NCBI GenBank assembly: GCA_045597645.1
Contig: JAZLKM010000034.1
Location: 1-28,129, forward strand
Direction: 5' to 3'
DNA from: JAKSSE01 sp045597645
GTDB lineage: Bacteria > Bacillota > Clostridia > Lachnospirales > Lachnospiraceae
Length of the DNA stretch: 28,129 nucleotides
The notes below the pieces were generated by a model. That model had not been told where the DNA came from. It ran no database searches and saw only the letters and a list, made by a program, of their open reading frames with translations. Shown here piece after piece: positions 8,232 to 16,671 of the stretch. Every line of letters starts with the position of its first letter. Position 1 is the first letter of the stretch. The position numbers and the translations under genes are program-made.

Positions 8232-8504
8232 ATGAAAGTACTTAAGAGAATGAGTCTTTTGATATCTGTATTTGCAGTCGCTATGTTGGCCTTTGGTCAG
8301 AACGGGCAGGCGTATATTGATCCGTCAGTTATGACCTATGTTATCCAGGCTGTAGCAGGCGTTGCTATTGCAGTAGGAGCAGCACTAGGCATCTACTTCA
8401 GAAAGGCAAAAAAGAAGATGCAGGACAAGCTAGGCATTGATGAGAATGCTGGCAAGGAAGTAGAATCTGATGAAATTATAATTAATAAGACTGAGGACAA
8501 GTAA
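8232..8504 (+). CDS. Small membrane protein preceding the YidC-fusion gene
   Basis: This 90-residue protein is of unknown function. It has a signal-peptide-like N-terminus (KRMSLLISVFAVAMLAFG) with a likely cut near QAY, then a second hydrophobic segment (VIQAVAGVAIAVGAALGIYF, about 38-57), a basic stop-transfer stretch (RKAKKKMQDK), and an acidic tail. After processing it would be a single-span protein with its tail in the cytoplasm. It starts 4 bases from the YidC-fusion gene and shares its promoter, so it may be an accessory of that fusion. I seem to recall similar small proteins beside YidC-like genes in Clostridia, but could not check this. RBS AAAGGAG is at 8219-8225. Confidence 0.8.
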   Translation: MKVLKRMSLLISVFAVAMLAFGQNGQAYIDPSVMTYVIQAVAGVAIAVGAALGIYFRKAKKKMQDKLGIDENAGKEVESDEIIINKTEDK

Positions 8505-8508
8505 GAAT

Positions 8509-10410
8509 ATGTCGTATATTTACACTTTCTTTGGATGGATAATGAATGGTTGCTACAGCGTAGTGCATAACTATGGTGTAGCAATTGTTGTTTTTACATT
8601 ACTCACCAAAATAGCAATGTTGCCACTATCAATTTGGACCCATATGAATTCCATCACAATGATTAAGATTCTTCCTGATGTGAATTTTATAAAGGCAAAG
8701 TTCTATGGACAGAAGGATCAGATAGCTGAGGAAGAATCCAAACTATATAAGGAAAAGGGCTATCATCCGATGGCTACAATCATTCCTACCATACTACAGT
8801 TAGTACTTCTTATGGGGGTAGTGGGCGCGATAAGACAGGGAATTGACAATCCGGCCATTGATATGAGTTGGGGAGCGATTAATCTAGGAGAGATTCCGTC
8901 TGAAGTAGGAGCACGGCTTTTGTGGTCACCTATTATAGCCGGTGCGTCAGCATGGCTTATGTGCTGGACGCAGAATCTGTCGAATGTATTGCAGTCGGAG
9001 CAGTCTAAAGCTAATAAGTACGGAATGATGGTTTTTTCAATAGGTTTGTCATTGTACTTGGGCTGGTTTGTTCCGGTTGGAACAGCATGGTACTGGGTAT
9101 GTTCTAATCTGATGTCAATAGTTCTCATGTATATACTCAACTGGACTATCAAGCCCAGCAAGTATGTGGATTATGAGAGACTTGAAGAGAGCCGTAAGGC
9201 GCTCAGCAGCTTAGAAAATGTAGGCAAGAAGAAGGTAAAAAAAGATAAAACCTATTATGACAATAAGAAAAGAGAACGCGCTGATTACAAGAGATTTTTC
9301 TCTGTAGTTAATAAGCATTTGGTTTTTTATTCTGAATCAAATGGCTTTTATAAATATTTTAAGGGGATAATAGAGTACATTCTGGAAAATACTAATATTA
9401 CTGTTCACTACATCACTAGCGACCCAAATGACAGCATTTTTGAGATGGCAGATGCCAATAATAAAGTACGAGCTTATTATATCGGGGAAAACAGACTTAT
9501 CACATTAATGATGAAGATGGATGCTGATGTAGTCGTTATGACTATGCCTGACCTCGAAAAGTATCATATAAAACGCTCAATAGTAAGAGACGATGTGGAG
9601 TACATTTACGTGGATCATGGTATAGGCAGTCTTAACCTAATGCTTAGATCTCACGCGCTAGATTATTTTGATACCGTTTTCTGCTCGAATGAACTTGTGA
9701 AAAAGGAGATGGAAGCACAGGAGCGAGTATACAACCTCAAAGAGCGTACAAAGGTTGAATATGGTTACTGCCTTATAGATGACATGACCGAAAAATATAA
9801 TGCTAAGGAGCATGTAGAAAATGACAGACCGACTATTTTGATTGGTCCGTCGTGGGCAACAGATAACATCGCAGACCTGTGTTTGGAAGAAATATTAAAA
9901 CAGTTACTAGGCAGAGGATATAACGTAATTTTTAGACCACATCCTCAGTATGTGCGTCATAATCCTGAGAAACTAGAGAAACTTCGTGAAGACTATGCAT
10001 CGTATGATGATTTTGAGCTTCAGGATGATTTTACGTCAAACAGCACGGTAATGGATGCCGATATTCTACTTACTGATTGGTCTGGTATAGCTTATGAATA
10101 CAGTTTTGCTACACTCAAGCCGACGATGTTCATCGATACGCCTATGAAGGTAATGAATCCTGAATATGAGGAGTTAGGAGTAGTACCTTTTGATATCGAG
10201 ATTAGAAATAAGATAGGTGTATCATTAAAGCCAGATGAATTGGATAAGCTACCTGAAGCTATCGATAGGCTACTTCATAATGAGGAGTTTTCAAAGTCTT
10301 CTATGCAGGAGATGAAGGAAAAGTATATCTATAACAACGGATGTAGCGCTGAGGCTGGTGCAAAGTATATTATTACTTCTATACAGGATAAGATAAGTAA
10401 GAAAAAATAA
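8509..10410 (+). CDS. YidC/Oxa1-type insertase domain fused to CDP-glycerol glycerophosphotransferase-like domain
   Basis: This 633-residue fusion starts 4 bases after the preceding stop. Residues 1-215 match the YidC/Oxa1 core: VAIVVFTLLTKIAMLPLSI (24-42), a charged cytoplasmic coil (KAKFYGQKDQIAEEESK, 62-78), GYHPMATIIPTILQLVLLMG (84-103), and further spans up to MSIVLMYILNWTIKPS. The normally conserved Arg in span one (the R of RLxxxPL) is Lys34. After a lysine-rich linker (238-262), residues 263-633 match the TagB/TagF polyol-phosphate polymerase family: YVDHGIGS (367-374), FRPHPQY (475-481) and LLTDWSGIAYEYSF (520-533). YidC inserts membrane proteins; TagF-type enzymes add glycerol phosphate units from CDP-glycerol. 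A cytoplasmic catalytic domain tethered to an insertase-like membrane part is the simplest reading, but whether insertase activity remains is unknown. Confidence 0.87.
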   Translation: MSYIYTFFGWIMNGCYSVVHNYGVAIVVFTLLTKIAMLPLSIWTHMNSITMIKILPDVNFIKAKFYGQKDQIAEEESKLYKEKGYHPMATIIPTILQLVLLMGVVGAIRQGIDNPAIDMSWGAINLGEIPSEVGARLLWSPIIAGASAWLMCWTQNLSNVLQSEQSKANKYGMMVFSIGLSLYLGWFVPVGTAWYWVCSNLMSIVLMYILNWTIKPSKYVDYERLEESRKALSSLENVGKKKVKKDKTYYDNKKRERADYKRFFSVVNKHLVFYSESNGFYKYFKGIIEYILENTNITVHYITSDPNDSIFEMADANNKVRAYYIGENRLITLMMKMDADVVVMTMPDLEKYHIKRSIVRDDVEYIYVDHGIGSLNLMLRSHALDYFDTVFCSNELVKKEMEAQERVYNLKERTKVEYGYCLIDDMTEKYNAKEHVENDRPTILIGPSWATDNIADLCLEEILKQLLGRGYNVIFRPHPQYVRHNPEKLEKLREDYASYDDFELQDDFTSNSTVMDADILLTDWSGIAYEYSFATLKPTMFIDTPMKVMNPEYEELGVVPFDIEIRNKIGVSLKPDELDKLPEAIDRLLHNEEFSKSSMQEMKEKYIYNNGCSAEAGAKYIITSIQDKISKKK

Positions 10411-10454
10411 GTGGATTCAAGCAAACATAGCTAGTAAGGAACGAATTATATACT

Positions 10455-11354
10455 ATGAATAGATACGAGTTTGAGCTTATGGCATATATTGAAAAGAACG
10501 GAGAGAAAGATTATCCTATTAGGTCTCTCTCTGATTCTTTGCGATTGTCTGGTACAGTAATAAGTGAGAGCTTGGATGAATTGGTCGCTGCAGGTCTTGT
10601 AGAAAAAGAAAATGATTACCTGAAGCTTACCCAAAAAGGCCTTGAAACGTTAGAGCCCTATAGAGTTAAGAGTGCGGTCATAATGGCGGCTGGCTTTGGC
10701 TCACGTATGATGCCTGCTACTGCAGATAGGCCTAAGCCACTTGTGACGGTGAATGGTGTTAGAATTATTGATACCCTATTAGATGCATTGGTGGCTGTTG
10801 GAATCAAAGACATTACCATCGTTCGAGGTTATAAAAAGGAGAGATTTGAAGATCTTCTTGAGAAGTATCCTTTTCTTAATCTGGTAGACAATGATATCTA
10901 TGATCAGACAAATAATATTTCTTCTGCGATGGCGGCACTCGACAAAATTGATGCTTGCTATTTGTGTGAAGCGGATTTGTATATTACTAATCCAAGTATT
11001 ATCACCAAATATCAATATGCAAGCAATATACTTGGTGCATATTCACTGGAGACAGATGACTGGAGTTTTCAGCTAAATGGTGATGGTCATATCATAAATT
11101 ATCAAAAGGGAAATACATATTGCTGGAATTACTATGGTATTTCCTATTGGACGAGTGAAGACAGCGCGAAGATGCGTGCTGACTTTAAGCAGGTATATGA
11201 AGAGGAGGGCGGTAAGGACTACTTCTGGGAATTCATTCCGCTTGTCCTTAAGAAAGAGAAGTATGGAGTGGAGATAAGGCAGTGCGATAAGTCTGACATC
11301 ATGGAAATAGACAATTATTATGAGTTAGCCCAGCTTGATCCTTGCTATAAATAA
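10455..11354 (+). CDS. Winged-helix / LicC-type nucleotidyltransferase fusion
   Basis: This 299-residue cytoplasmic protein has a MarR-like winged-helix segment (about 1-70: IRSLSDSLRLSGTVISES, then LVAAGLVEKENDYLKLTQKG) followed by a nucleotidyltransferase domain. VIMAAGFGSRMMPATADRPK (75-94) is the nucleotide-binding signature, EADLYITNP holds a metal-binding Asp, and EIDNYYELAQLD near the end resembles the second acidic site of LicC. LicC makes CDP-choline from phosphocholine and CTP. Pneumococcal LicC lacks the N-terminal helix-turn-helix. The HTH may sense or regulate, or may be structural. The gene shares its architecture with the N-terminal half of the gene at 12950. Substrate assigned from context. 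RBS is weak (AAGGA is 14 bases upstream). Confidence 0.8.
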   Translation: MNRYEFELMAYIEKNGEKDYPIRSLSDSLRLSGTVISESLDELVAAGLVEKENDYLKLTQKGLETLEPYRVKSAVIMAAGFGSRMMPATADRPKPLVTVNGVRIIDTLLDALVAVGIKDITIVRGYKKERFEDLLEKYPFLNLVDNDIYDQTNNISSAMAALDKIDACYLCEADLYITNPSIITKYQYASNILGAYSLETDDWSFQLNGDGHIINYQKGNTYCWNYYGISYWTSEDSAKMRADFKQVYEEEGGKDYFWEFIPLVLKKEKYGVEIRQCDKSDIMEIDNYYELAQLDPCYK

Positions 11355-11367
11355 AGGAGAACCTTAG

Positions 11368-12936
11368 ATGAAGTGCTACAAGGGAAACATTTTGTCGGTA
11401 AATCAGCGCAATGATGTGTTTAAATATCTGGTCGAGGATAACGGATTGATTGCGTATGTCGGCGATACCCTGCCAGAAGAATACAAGAACGTAGAAATGA
11501 TAGATCTTGGCAATAAGTCTCTTGTTCCGGCGTTCGTTGACACACATCAGCATTTTGCTTCTTTTTCAACATTCAATGCGGGATTAAATGTAATGGATGC
11601 TGAGTCTAATATTGAAATATTAGAAATGGTTAAAGCATTTGCGCAGGAATCGGCTTCTAAGACCTTGATTGCTTTTGGAGCGTCCCCGTATTCGGTAAAA
11701 GAAAAAAGATTAGTTACCCGAGTGGAGTTGGATAGTGTGTGCCCTGACAAGGAGATTATGGTAGTAAAATATGATGGACACGCGTGTATCACAAATTCTA
11801 AGCTACTAAAAAAGCTGGAGAAAAAAGTTAAGGGGTTGAGGGGGTATCATCCGGATTCAGGAGAAATGAATCAGGAGGCGTTCTTCAAGTTTTCTGATTA
11901 TATAACAAGTTCCTTGTCTATTCCTGATTTATTAATAAATATGCAAACTGCTGTTGACTATATGGCAAGTAAGGGAATTGGTTGCGTCCATACAGTTAGC
12001 GGCGTTGGTTTTGCTGGAAATCTTGATATCTCAATGGAAAAGATTTTCGCAAAGAGTCTAAAAAATGGTTTCCAGGTAAGAGTTTTTCCACAGTCATTGA
12101 ATATAGGTGTTGCAACAAAAAGAAAGCTACCTAGGATAGGTGGTTGCTTTGAATGTGCTCTTGATGGCTGTTTTGGCTCGCATGATGCAGCAATGAATGA
12201 GCCGTATATAGATGATGCCGGTGGGAATGGAGTGCTATATTATGATGACCAAAAGGTAATAGATTTTTGTAAAAAAGCAAATAGGGCCGAACTGCAAATT
12301 GAGGTTCATGCAATAGGAGATAAAGCTTTTGATCAAGCGTGTCGAGCAATAAAGGCAGCACTCGATGATTATCCTAGGGAGCAACATCGTCATGGAATAA
12401 TTCATGATTGCCTTCCGACAAAAGCTGGAATTGAAATTTGCAAGAAATATGGAATCATACTACCCATGCAGAGTGCATTTATCAATTGGAAGCAGGAATC
12501 GGATGAGTATTTAGAGAGTATTCTGGGTACTGATAGATGTAATAGACTTAACCCAATAAAAACATTTATGGATAACAAATTGATAGTATCGTTTGGCTCT
12601 GATGCACCATGCACATCGCCAGATCCAATAGTATGGATTGATAAGGCTGTAAATAACAGTAATAGCAATGAGGCTATATCAGTTCAAGATGCGCTTAAGA
12701 TGTGTACATATAATGGATACTATTCTTGTTTTGATGAAAAGGATAGAGGTAGTCTAGAAGAGGGAAAGATTGCGGATATGGTTGTGTTGTCTGATAACAT
12801 ATATTCTATTCCAAAGGAATCCATTGGCCAGATTACAGTAGATCGGTTATATCTTGGGGGAAAACCGTACGAGAGCTGTCGAGAAAATATTATTAAAGCA
12901 GCATTTCGAGGAATGACATCGAAAGCAAAAGCATAG
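11368..12936 (+). CDS. Amidohydrolase of the YtcJ-like (Amidohydro_3) family
   Basis: This 522-residue metal-dependent hydrolase lies between two LicC-type genes. Metal-binding motifs look intact: DTHQH (H60 and H62), VHAIGDKAFDQA (H314), HGIIHD (H342, H346) and SFGSDAPCTSPDP (D412). The small beta-sandwich half is split over the N-terminus (KGNILSVNQRNDVFKYLV) and C-terminus (GSLEEGKIADMVVLSD), as is normal for the superfamily. No signal peptide, so cytoplasmic. YtcJ-like enzymes hydrolyse amide or related bonds of small molecules. Its position between LicC genes and near an APC permease suggests it frees an amino alcohol, such as choline or ethanolamine, from an imported N-acyl derivative; this is inference. 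RBS AAAGGAG is just upstream. Confidence 0.83.
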   Translation: MKCYKGNILSVNQRNDVFKYLVEDNGLIAYVGDTLPEEYKNVEMIDLGNKSLVPAFVDTHQHFASFSTFNAGLNVMDAESNIEILEMVKAFAQESASKTLIAFGASPYSVKEKRLVTRVELDSVCPDKEIMVVKYDGHACITNSKLLKKLEKKVKGLRGYHPDSGEMNQEAFFKFSDYITSSLSIPDLLINMQTAVDYMASKGIGCVHTVSGVGFAGNLDISMEKIFAKSLKNGFQVRVFPQSLNIGVATKRKLPRIGGCFECALDGCFGSHDAAMNEPYIDDAGGNGVLYYDDQKVIDFCKKANRAELQIEVHAIGDKAFDQACRAIKAALDDYPREQHRHGIIHDCLPTKAGIEICKKYGIILPMQSAFINWKQESDEYLESILGTDRCNRLNPIKTFMDNKLIVSFGSDAPCTSPDPIVWIDKAVNNSNSNEAISVQDALKMCTYNGYYSCFDEKDRGSLEEGKIADMVVLSDNIYSIPKESIGQITVDRLYLGGKPYESCRENIIKAAFRGMTSKAKA

Positions 12937-12949
12937 TGAGTATAGCGTT

Positions 12950-14704
12950 ATGACAAAAGATGAATTTTATGTTCTTAATAGTATGTACAATGGCAGCATC
13001 GGCAGAGCTAGATGCACGGCCGATTTGGAAAGTACAAAGGCACTTAGCAACTATGATACATACAAGGTTCTTGAGCAGCAGGGCTTAATCTCAAATTCAA
13101 GCTTGACTGAGATTGGGATAAATGCATTGGAACCATATAGGGTAAATAATGCTGTTATATTGGCGGCTGGAGCATCAACTAGATTTATACCGCTGTCTTT
13201 AGAGCAACCTAAGGGCTTGTTTGAGGTAAAAGGCGAAACACTGATTGAACGTCAAATTCAGCAGCTGCAATCGGCAGGGATAAAGAATATTACAGTAGTA
13301 CTAGGCTACAAGAAAGAGATGTTTTACTATCTCGAGGATAAATATGGTGTGAGATTTATAATTAATGATGCGTTCAATATAAAGAACAACATTGAGAGCA
13401 TATATCTTGCACGTAATGATTTGAAGAATACATATATCTGTGTGAGCGATAGTTACTTTGTGGAGAATCCTTTTAATCAGTACGAATATCAGACATTTAA
13501 TGCTGGAGTTTTTGTTGAAGAAAAACTTGGTGAAATGTACGTTGATACTGATGCCGATAGTAGAATCATTCATATGGAAGAAGCAAGGCAACAGGGGTGT
13601 ATTCTGCTTGGACATGCTTTTTGGAAAAAGGAATTTTCAGATGCTTTCATAAAGCTAGCGGAAGAGGACAGAATCCTTGGTGCATACAACAATTCTTTTT
13701 GGGAGTGGATGGTAAAAGACAAGCTTGACATACTACCTCCATTTTATTTCAAGGAATACACTGGTGGAAATGTATTTGAGTTTGACTATTTTGAGGATTT
13801 AAGAAGATTTGATACACAATATCTTGGATACACTCATAGTGAGATAGTTAGAAATATTAAGCTGGTATTTAGATGTGATGAGGAAGATATTGTTGATTTT
13901 AGAAATGTAAGTAAAGGGATGACAAATACATCCTTTATTTTCAAGATAGATGGTGTTGACTATATTTATAGGCATCCCGGAGATGGTACGGAAAGCATTA
14001 TCAGTAGAAGGAACGAAAAGACCTCACTGATAAAGGCAAAGCAAATCGGAATAGACCCTACTTATATATATGCAGATGTAAATGAAGGATGGAAGATTTC
14101 ACTTTTTATTCCCGAATTCAGAGAGCCTGACTATGCTTCTTTTGAAGACTCAAAGAAAGTCCTTTCGGTGCTTAGAAAACTGCATAAGTCAGATGTAAAA
14201 GTGGACTATGGTATGAAGCCCTGGGAGGATTCCTTGGAAACGGAAAAACTACTTATTAGTAAATCCCCAGATTGTTTTAAACCATACGAAGAGTTGAAAG
14301 AGAAGATAGGAAGACTTTATCAGAGGACAGCTGATGATGGGATAAAAAAGTGCTTCTGTCACGGAGATACGTACCAGCCTAACTGGATGATAAAGCCAAA
14401 TGGAGAGGTTATTTTAATAGACTGGGAGTATTCTGGCTATTCGGATCCTGGGATTGACGTGGGATATTATATTGTAGATGCAATGTATGATTTTAATCAG
14501 GCTGAAGAGTTTATTAGAGAATACCTTCAGAATGATTACAATGAAACATCGAGATTTCACTTCATGGCGTATGTTGCCATAATCGCATACTATTGGTTTG
14601 TTTGGGCTATGTATAGGGAATCCTGCGGGGCTGTAATGGGAGATGCTCTTACAAACTGGAGAGATATGGCGATAAGATACGTCGACTATCTAATCGCTGA
14701 ATAA
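12950..14704 (+). CDS. Winged-helix / LicC-type nucleotidyltransferase / LicA-type choline kinase fusion
   Basis: This 584-residue protein has three parts. Residues 1-62 are a winged-helix-like segment. Residues 66-305 are a LicC-type nucleotidyltransferase with VILAAGASTRFIPLSLEQPK (69-88), VSDSYFVENP (165-174) and FEFDYFEDL. Residues 310-584 are a choline/ethanolamine-kinase (APH fold) domain: CHGDTYQPNW (470-479) is the Brenner motif and ILIDWEYSGYSDPGIDVGYY (488-507) carries the metal-binding Asp. Thus one chain could phosphorylate choline and then transfer CMP, giving CDP-choline. In pneumococcus and Haemophilus these are separate LicA and LicC proteins. The RBS is weak and the gene starts 13 bases after the amidohydrolase stop, suggesting coupled translation. 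Choline is the likely substrate; ethanolamine cannot be excluded. Confidence 0.85.
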   Translation: MTKDEFYVLNSMYNGSIGRARCTADLESTKALSNYDTYKVLEQQGLISNSSLTEIGINALEPYRVNNAVILAAGASTRFIPLSLEQPKGLFEVKGETLIERQIQQLQSAGIKNITVVLGYKKEMFYYLEDKYGVRFIINDAFNIKNNIESIYLARNDLKNTYICVSDSYFVENPFNQYEYQTFNAGVFVEEKLGEMYVDTDADSRIIHMEEARQQGCILLGHAFWKKEFSDAFIKLAEEDRILGAYNNSFWEWMVKDKLDILPPFYFKEYTGGNVFEFDYFEDLRRFDTQYLGYTHSEIVRNIKLVFRCDEEDIVDFRNVSKGMTNTSFIFKIDGVDYIYRHPGDGTESIISRRNEKTSLIKAKQIGIDPTYIYADVNEGWKISLFIPEFREPDYASFEDSKKVLSVLRKLHKSDVKVDYGMKPWEDSLETEKLLISKSPDCFKPYEELKEKIGRLYQRTADDGIKKCFCHGDTYQPNWMIKPNGEVILIDWEYSGYSDPGIDVGYYIVDAMYDFNQAEEFIREYLQNDYNETSRFHFMAYVAIIAYYWFVWAMYRESCGAVMGDALTNWRDMAIRYVDYLIAE

Positions 14705-14728
14705 ATATAGCAAAATGAGGAGTTTGGT

Positions 14729-16213
14729 ATGGAAGACAATAAAGCCGGGCTTGTTAGGGCTTTGGGGTTAAAAGAAGCTATTAGCATGACGATAGGGACA
14801 GTGGTAGGCGTAGGACTGTTCACTTGTGGTTCATCTCAAATAGGATTAGTAGGTTCTTGGATTATAGGATTTACCTTTGTAGCACTATTGATTTCAATAT
14901 GGCCGTGCCTTATTTATGGTGAAATGTCTGCAGCCCTCCCATGCGCTGGAGGTACTTATAATTATGCAAAACGCGGTCTGAATAGGATTTGGGCTAACTT
15001 ATCCGGTTGGCATTATATAGTATCTGTAGTGGCTATTGGCGCAGGTGAAACACTTGCTTTCTCAAATTATTTTAAAATTCTTCTTGAGCAATTCGGCATT
15101 GATATTGCATGGCTGGATTCTCGCGTTATTGCAATAATACTTGTTGCTGTTTTTCTAGTATTGAATTTTAGAGGAATTGAGCAATCAGGTAAGGCTCAAA
15201 CCGGATTTATGTTTTTCTTTTGGGCATGCTCAATAGCGTGGTTTATGTACATGATACCAAAGGTGCATGTGGAATACTTTGGTGGTATTGCTATGGATGG
15301 CCTCCCGCCATTTGACGAGATGATGTATATCTTTGGATTAGTGTGGTGGTGCTATACCGGATTTGAGACTTGTGTCTCAATGGGTGCAGAGACAAAATAC
15401 CCACAATATAATCTCCCTAGGGCACTTAAGATATCGGTTTTCTTGGTGTTTGCGTTGAATGCTTTGTTCCAATGGTTTCTAGTAGGTTTAGTACCACACG
15501 ATTTTTATGGCCTACTTGCTGTAGCAGATGCTCCATACGCTGAAGGGTTGAAGGCAGCAGGTTACATTGGTTTCCCGATTATTCTGCTCTGTATAGGGAT
15601 AGCATTTGGTGGAGACCTTTCTACAATTAACCCTGGTATCGCTGCGCCAGCTAGATATATTTATACTATGGCGCAAGACGGTGCGTTACCTGCTATTTTA
15701 GGAAAAATTCACCCGAAATATAAGACACCGTATGTTGCGGTTATAGTAGTTGGTGTAATAAATTTTGTTCTTATTGCCACGGGATCTATTGATTACATAG
15801 CATCCGTATCTCTTATATCATTGGCTGTATGCTATATGATTGGGTGCTTGGCATACTTGGGATTGAAGAAAAAATATGCTGATATGAAGAGACCATATGT
15901 CGCACCATTAGGAAATTTGGGGTGCTATGTTACAATTGTAATATATTGCTTTATGCTTATATTTGCCGATAGAATAGCGCTTCTGACAGCGGGTATTATT
16001 TCTATAATATGCTTGATTTTCTATTATGCATTTACGCGAAAGCATGCACCAGAGTTGGTAAGTGTAGAAGAAGAGATAGGCATAATGGAAGAGCCTTCAG
16101 TGGAAGAAAAGGCAAGGATGGATAAGGTATACAGAATCTGGAAGATAGTCACCGTAGCTATAACAGTAACTGCTTTAGGTATTTATTTTTTACCTATGAT
16201 TTTGGGGAAATAA
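14729..16213 (+). CDS. APC-superfamily permease (amino acid / choline-type transporter)
   Basis: This 494-residue integral membrane protein has about 12 hydrophobic spans. The N-terminal SMTIGTVVGVGLFTCGSSQ (19-37) is the glycine-rich substrate-binding break of span one in APC transporters, and GEMSAALPCAGGTYNYAKRG (64-83) is the classic APC signature. Further spans follow, with a basic loop (FTRKHAPELVSVEEE) and a C-terminal hydrophobic span. APC carriers move amino acids and amines. Here it ends the phosphocholine cassette and precedes a terminator at 16233. No LicB-type choline permease is seen in the window, so this carrier may bring in choline or its precursor. RBS GAGGAG lies upstream. 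Family call is firm; substrate is inferred. Confidence 0.9.
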   Translation: MEDNKAGLVRALGLKEAISMTIGTVVGVGLFTCGSSQIGLVGSWIIGFTFVALLISIWPCLIYGEMSAALPCAGGTYNYAKRGLNRIWANLSGWHYIVSVVAIGAGETLAFSNYFKILLEQFGIDIAWLDSRVIAIILVAVFLVLNFRGIEQSGKAQTGFMFFFWACSIAWFMYMIPKVHVEYFGGIAMDGLPPFDEMMYIFGLVWWCYTGFETCVSMGAETKYPQYNLPRALKISVFLVFALNALFQWFLVGLVPHDFYGLLAVADAPYAEGLKAAGYIGFPIILLCIGIAFGGDLSTINPGIAAPARYIYTMAQDGALPAILGKIHPKYKTPYVAVIVVGVINFVLIATGSIDYIASVSLISLAVCYMIGCLAYLGLKKKYADMKRPYVAPLGNLGCYVTIVIYCFMLIFADRIALLTAGIISIICLIFYYAFTRKHAPELVSVEEEIGIMEEPSVEEKARMDKVYRIWKIVTVAITVTALGIYFLPMILGK

Positions 16214-16232
16214 GTTTGGATTAGATACATAT

Positions 16233-16266
16233 GAGGGGGGATCAATCACCTCCCTCTTTTAATTTT
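16233..16266 (+). terminator. Rho-independent terminator after the APC permease
   Basis: GAGGGGGG (16233-16240) pairs with CCTCCCTC (16249-16256), with one G-U pair, closing an 8-base loop. TTTTAATTTT follows. It should end the operon started near 8195. The next gene starts only 14 bases later with no convincing promoter in between, so partial read-through or an unseen promoter is likely. Confidence 0.8.
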
Positions 16267-16280
16267 CATACGGAGACGAA

Positions 16281-16649
16281 ATGAAGAAAAAAAATGTATG
16301 GATGGTAGCGTTACTTTGCTGCATTATATTGGCTTTTTTTGTAAGTAAATATGGCTATCAACTAATGATAATACAAGGAAAATCTATGGAACCGACATAT
16401 CACAACCTTCAAATGGTTGTAATTAATAGGTGGGATAAGTCATATAATGAGGGGGATGTGATTGTATTTAAGTGTAAGGGATTGGATGCGGTCCTTGTAA
16501 AACGAATAGCGCAGAGAAGGGACGACGGGTACTATGTGTTAGGAGATAATTCTCTAGAGAGCATTGACAGTAGAGATAATCGTGTTGGAATTGTTGCAGA
16601 AAATGATATAATAGGCAAGTTAGTTACAAACAAGAGAAATTCGTATTGA
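16281..16649 (+). CDS. Short signal peptidase I (S26 family)
   Basis: This 122-residue membrane peptidase has a single N-terminal span (VWMVALLCCIILAFF, 6-20). The catalytic Ser is in GKSMEPTY (33-40; S35), the Lys general base is in VLVKRI (K74), and the family box E is GDNSLESIDSRDNRVG (88-103). All catalytic motifs are present, but the protein is much shorter than typical SipS-type enzymes (about 180 residues) because the beta-domain loops are missing. It is followed at once by a sulfatase-fold membrane protein; LTA synthases are known substrates of signal peptidase I in some Firmicutes, so it could be a dedicated processing enzyme for that neighbour or for the secreted surface proteins downstream. 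RBS CGGAGA is upstream. Confidence 0.92.
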   Translation: MKKKNVWMVALLCCIILAFFVSKYGYQLMIIQGKSMEPTYHNLQMVVINRWDKSYNEGDVIVFKCKGLDAVLVKRIAQRRDDGYYVLGDNSLESIDSRDNRVGIVAENDIIGKLVTNKRNSY

Positions 16650-16671
16650 TTAACAGGAGGACTACATTACT

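Noticed and set aside
8763..9161. A 132-codon - strand frame opposite the YidC domain
   Set aside because: It has no RBS and is antisense to well-conserved YidC motifs, so it is a shadow frame.
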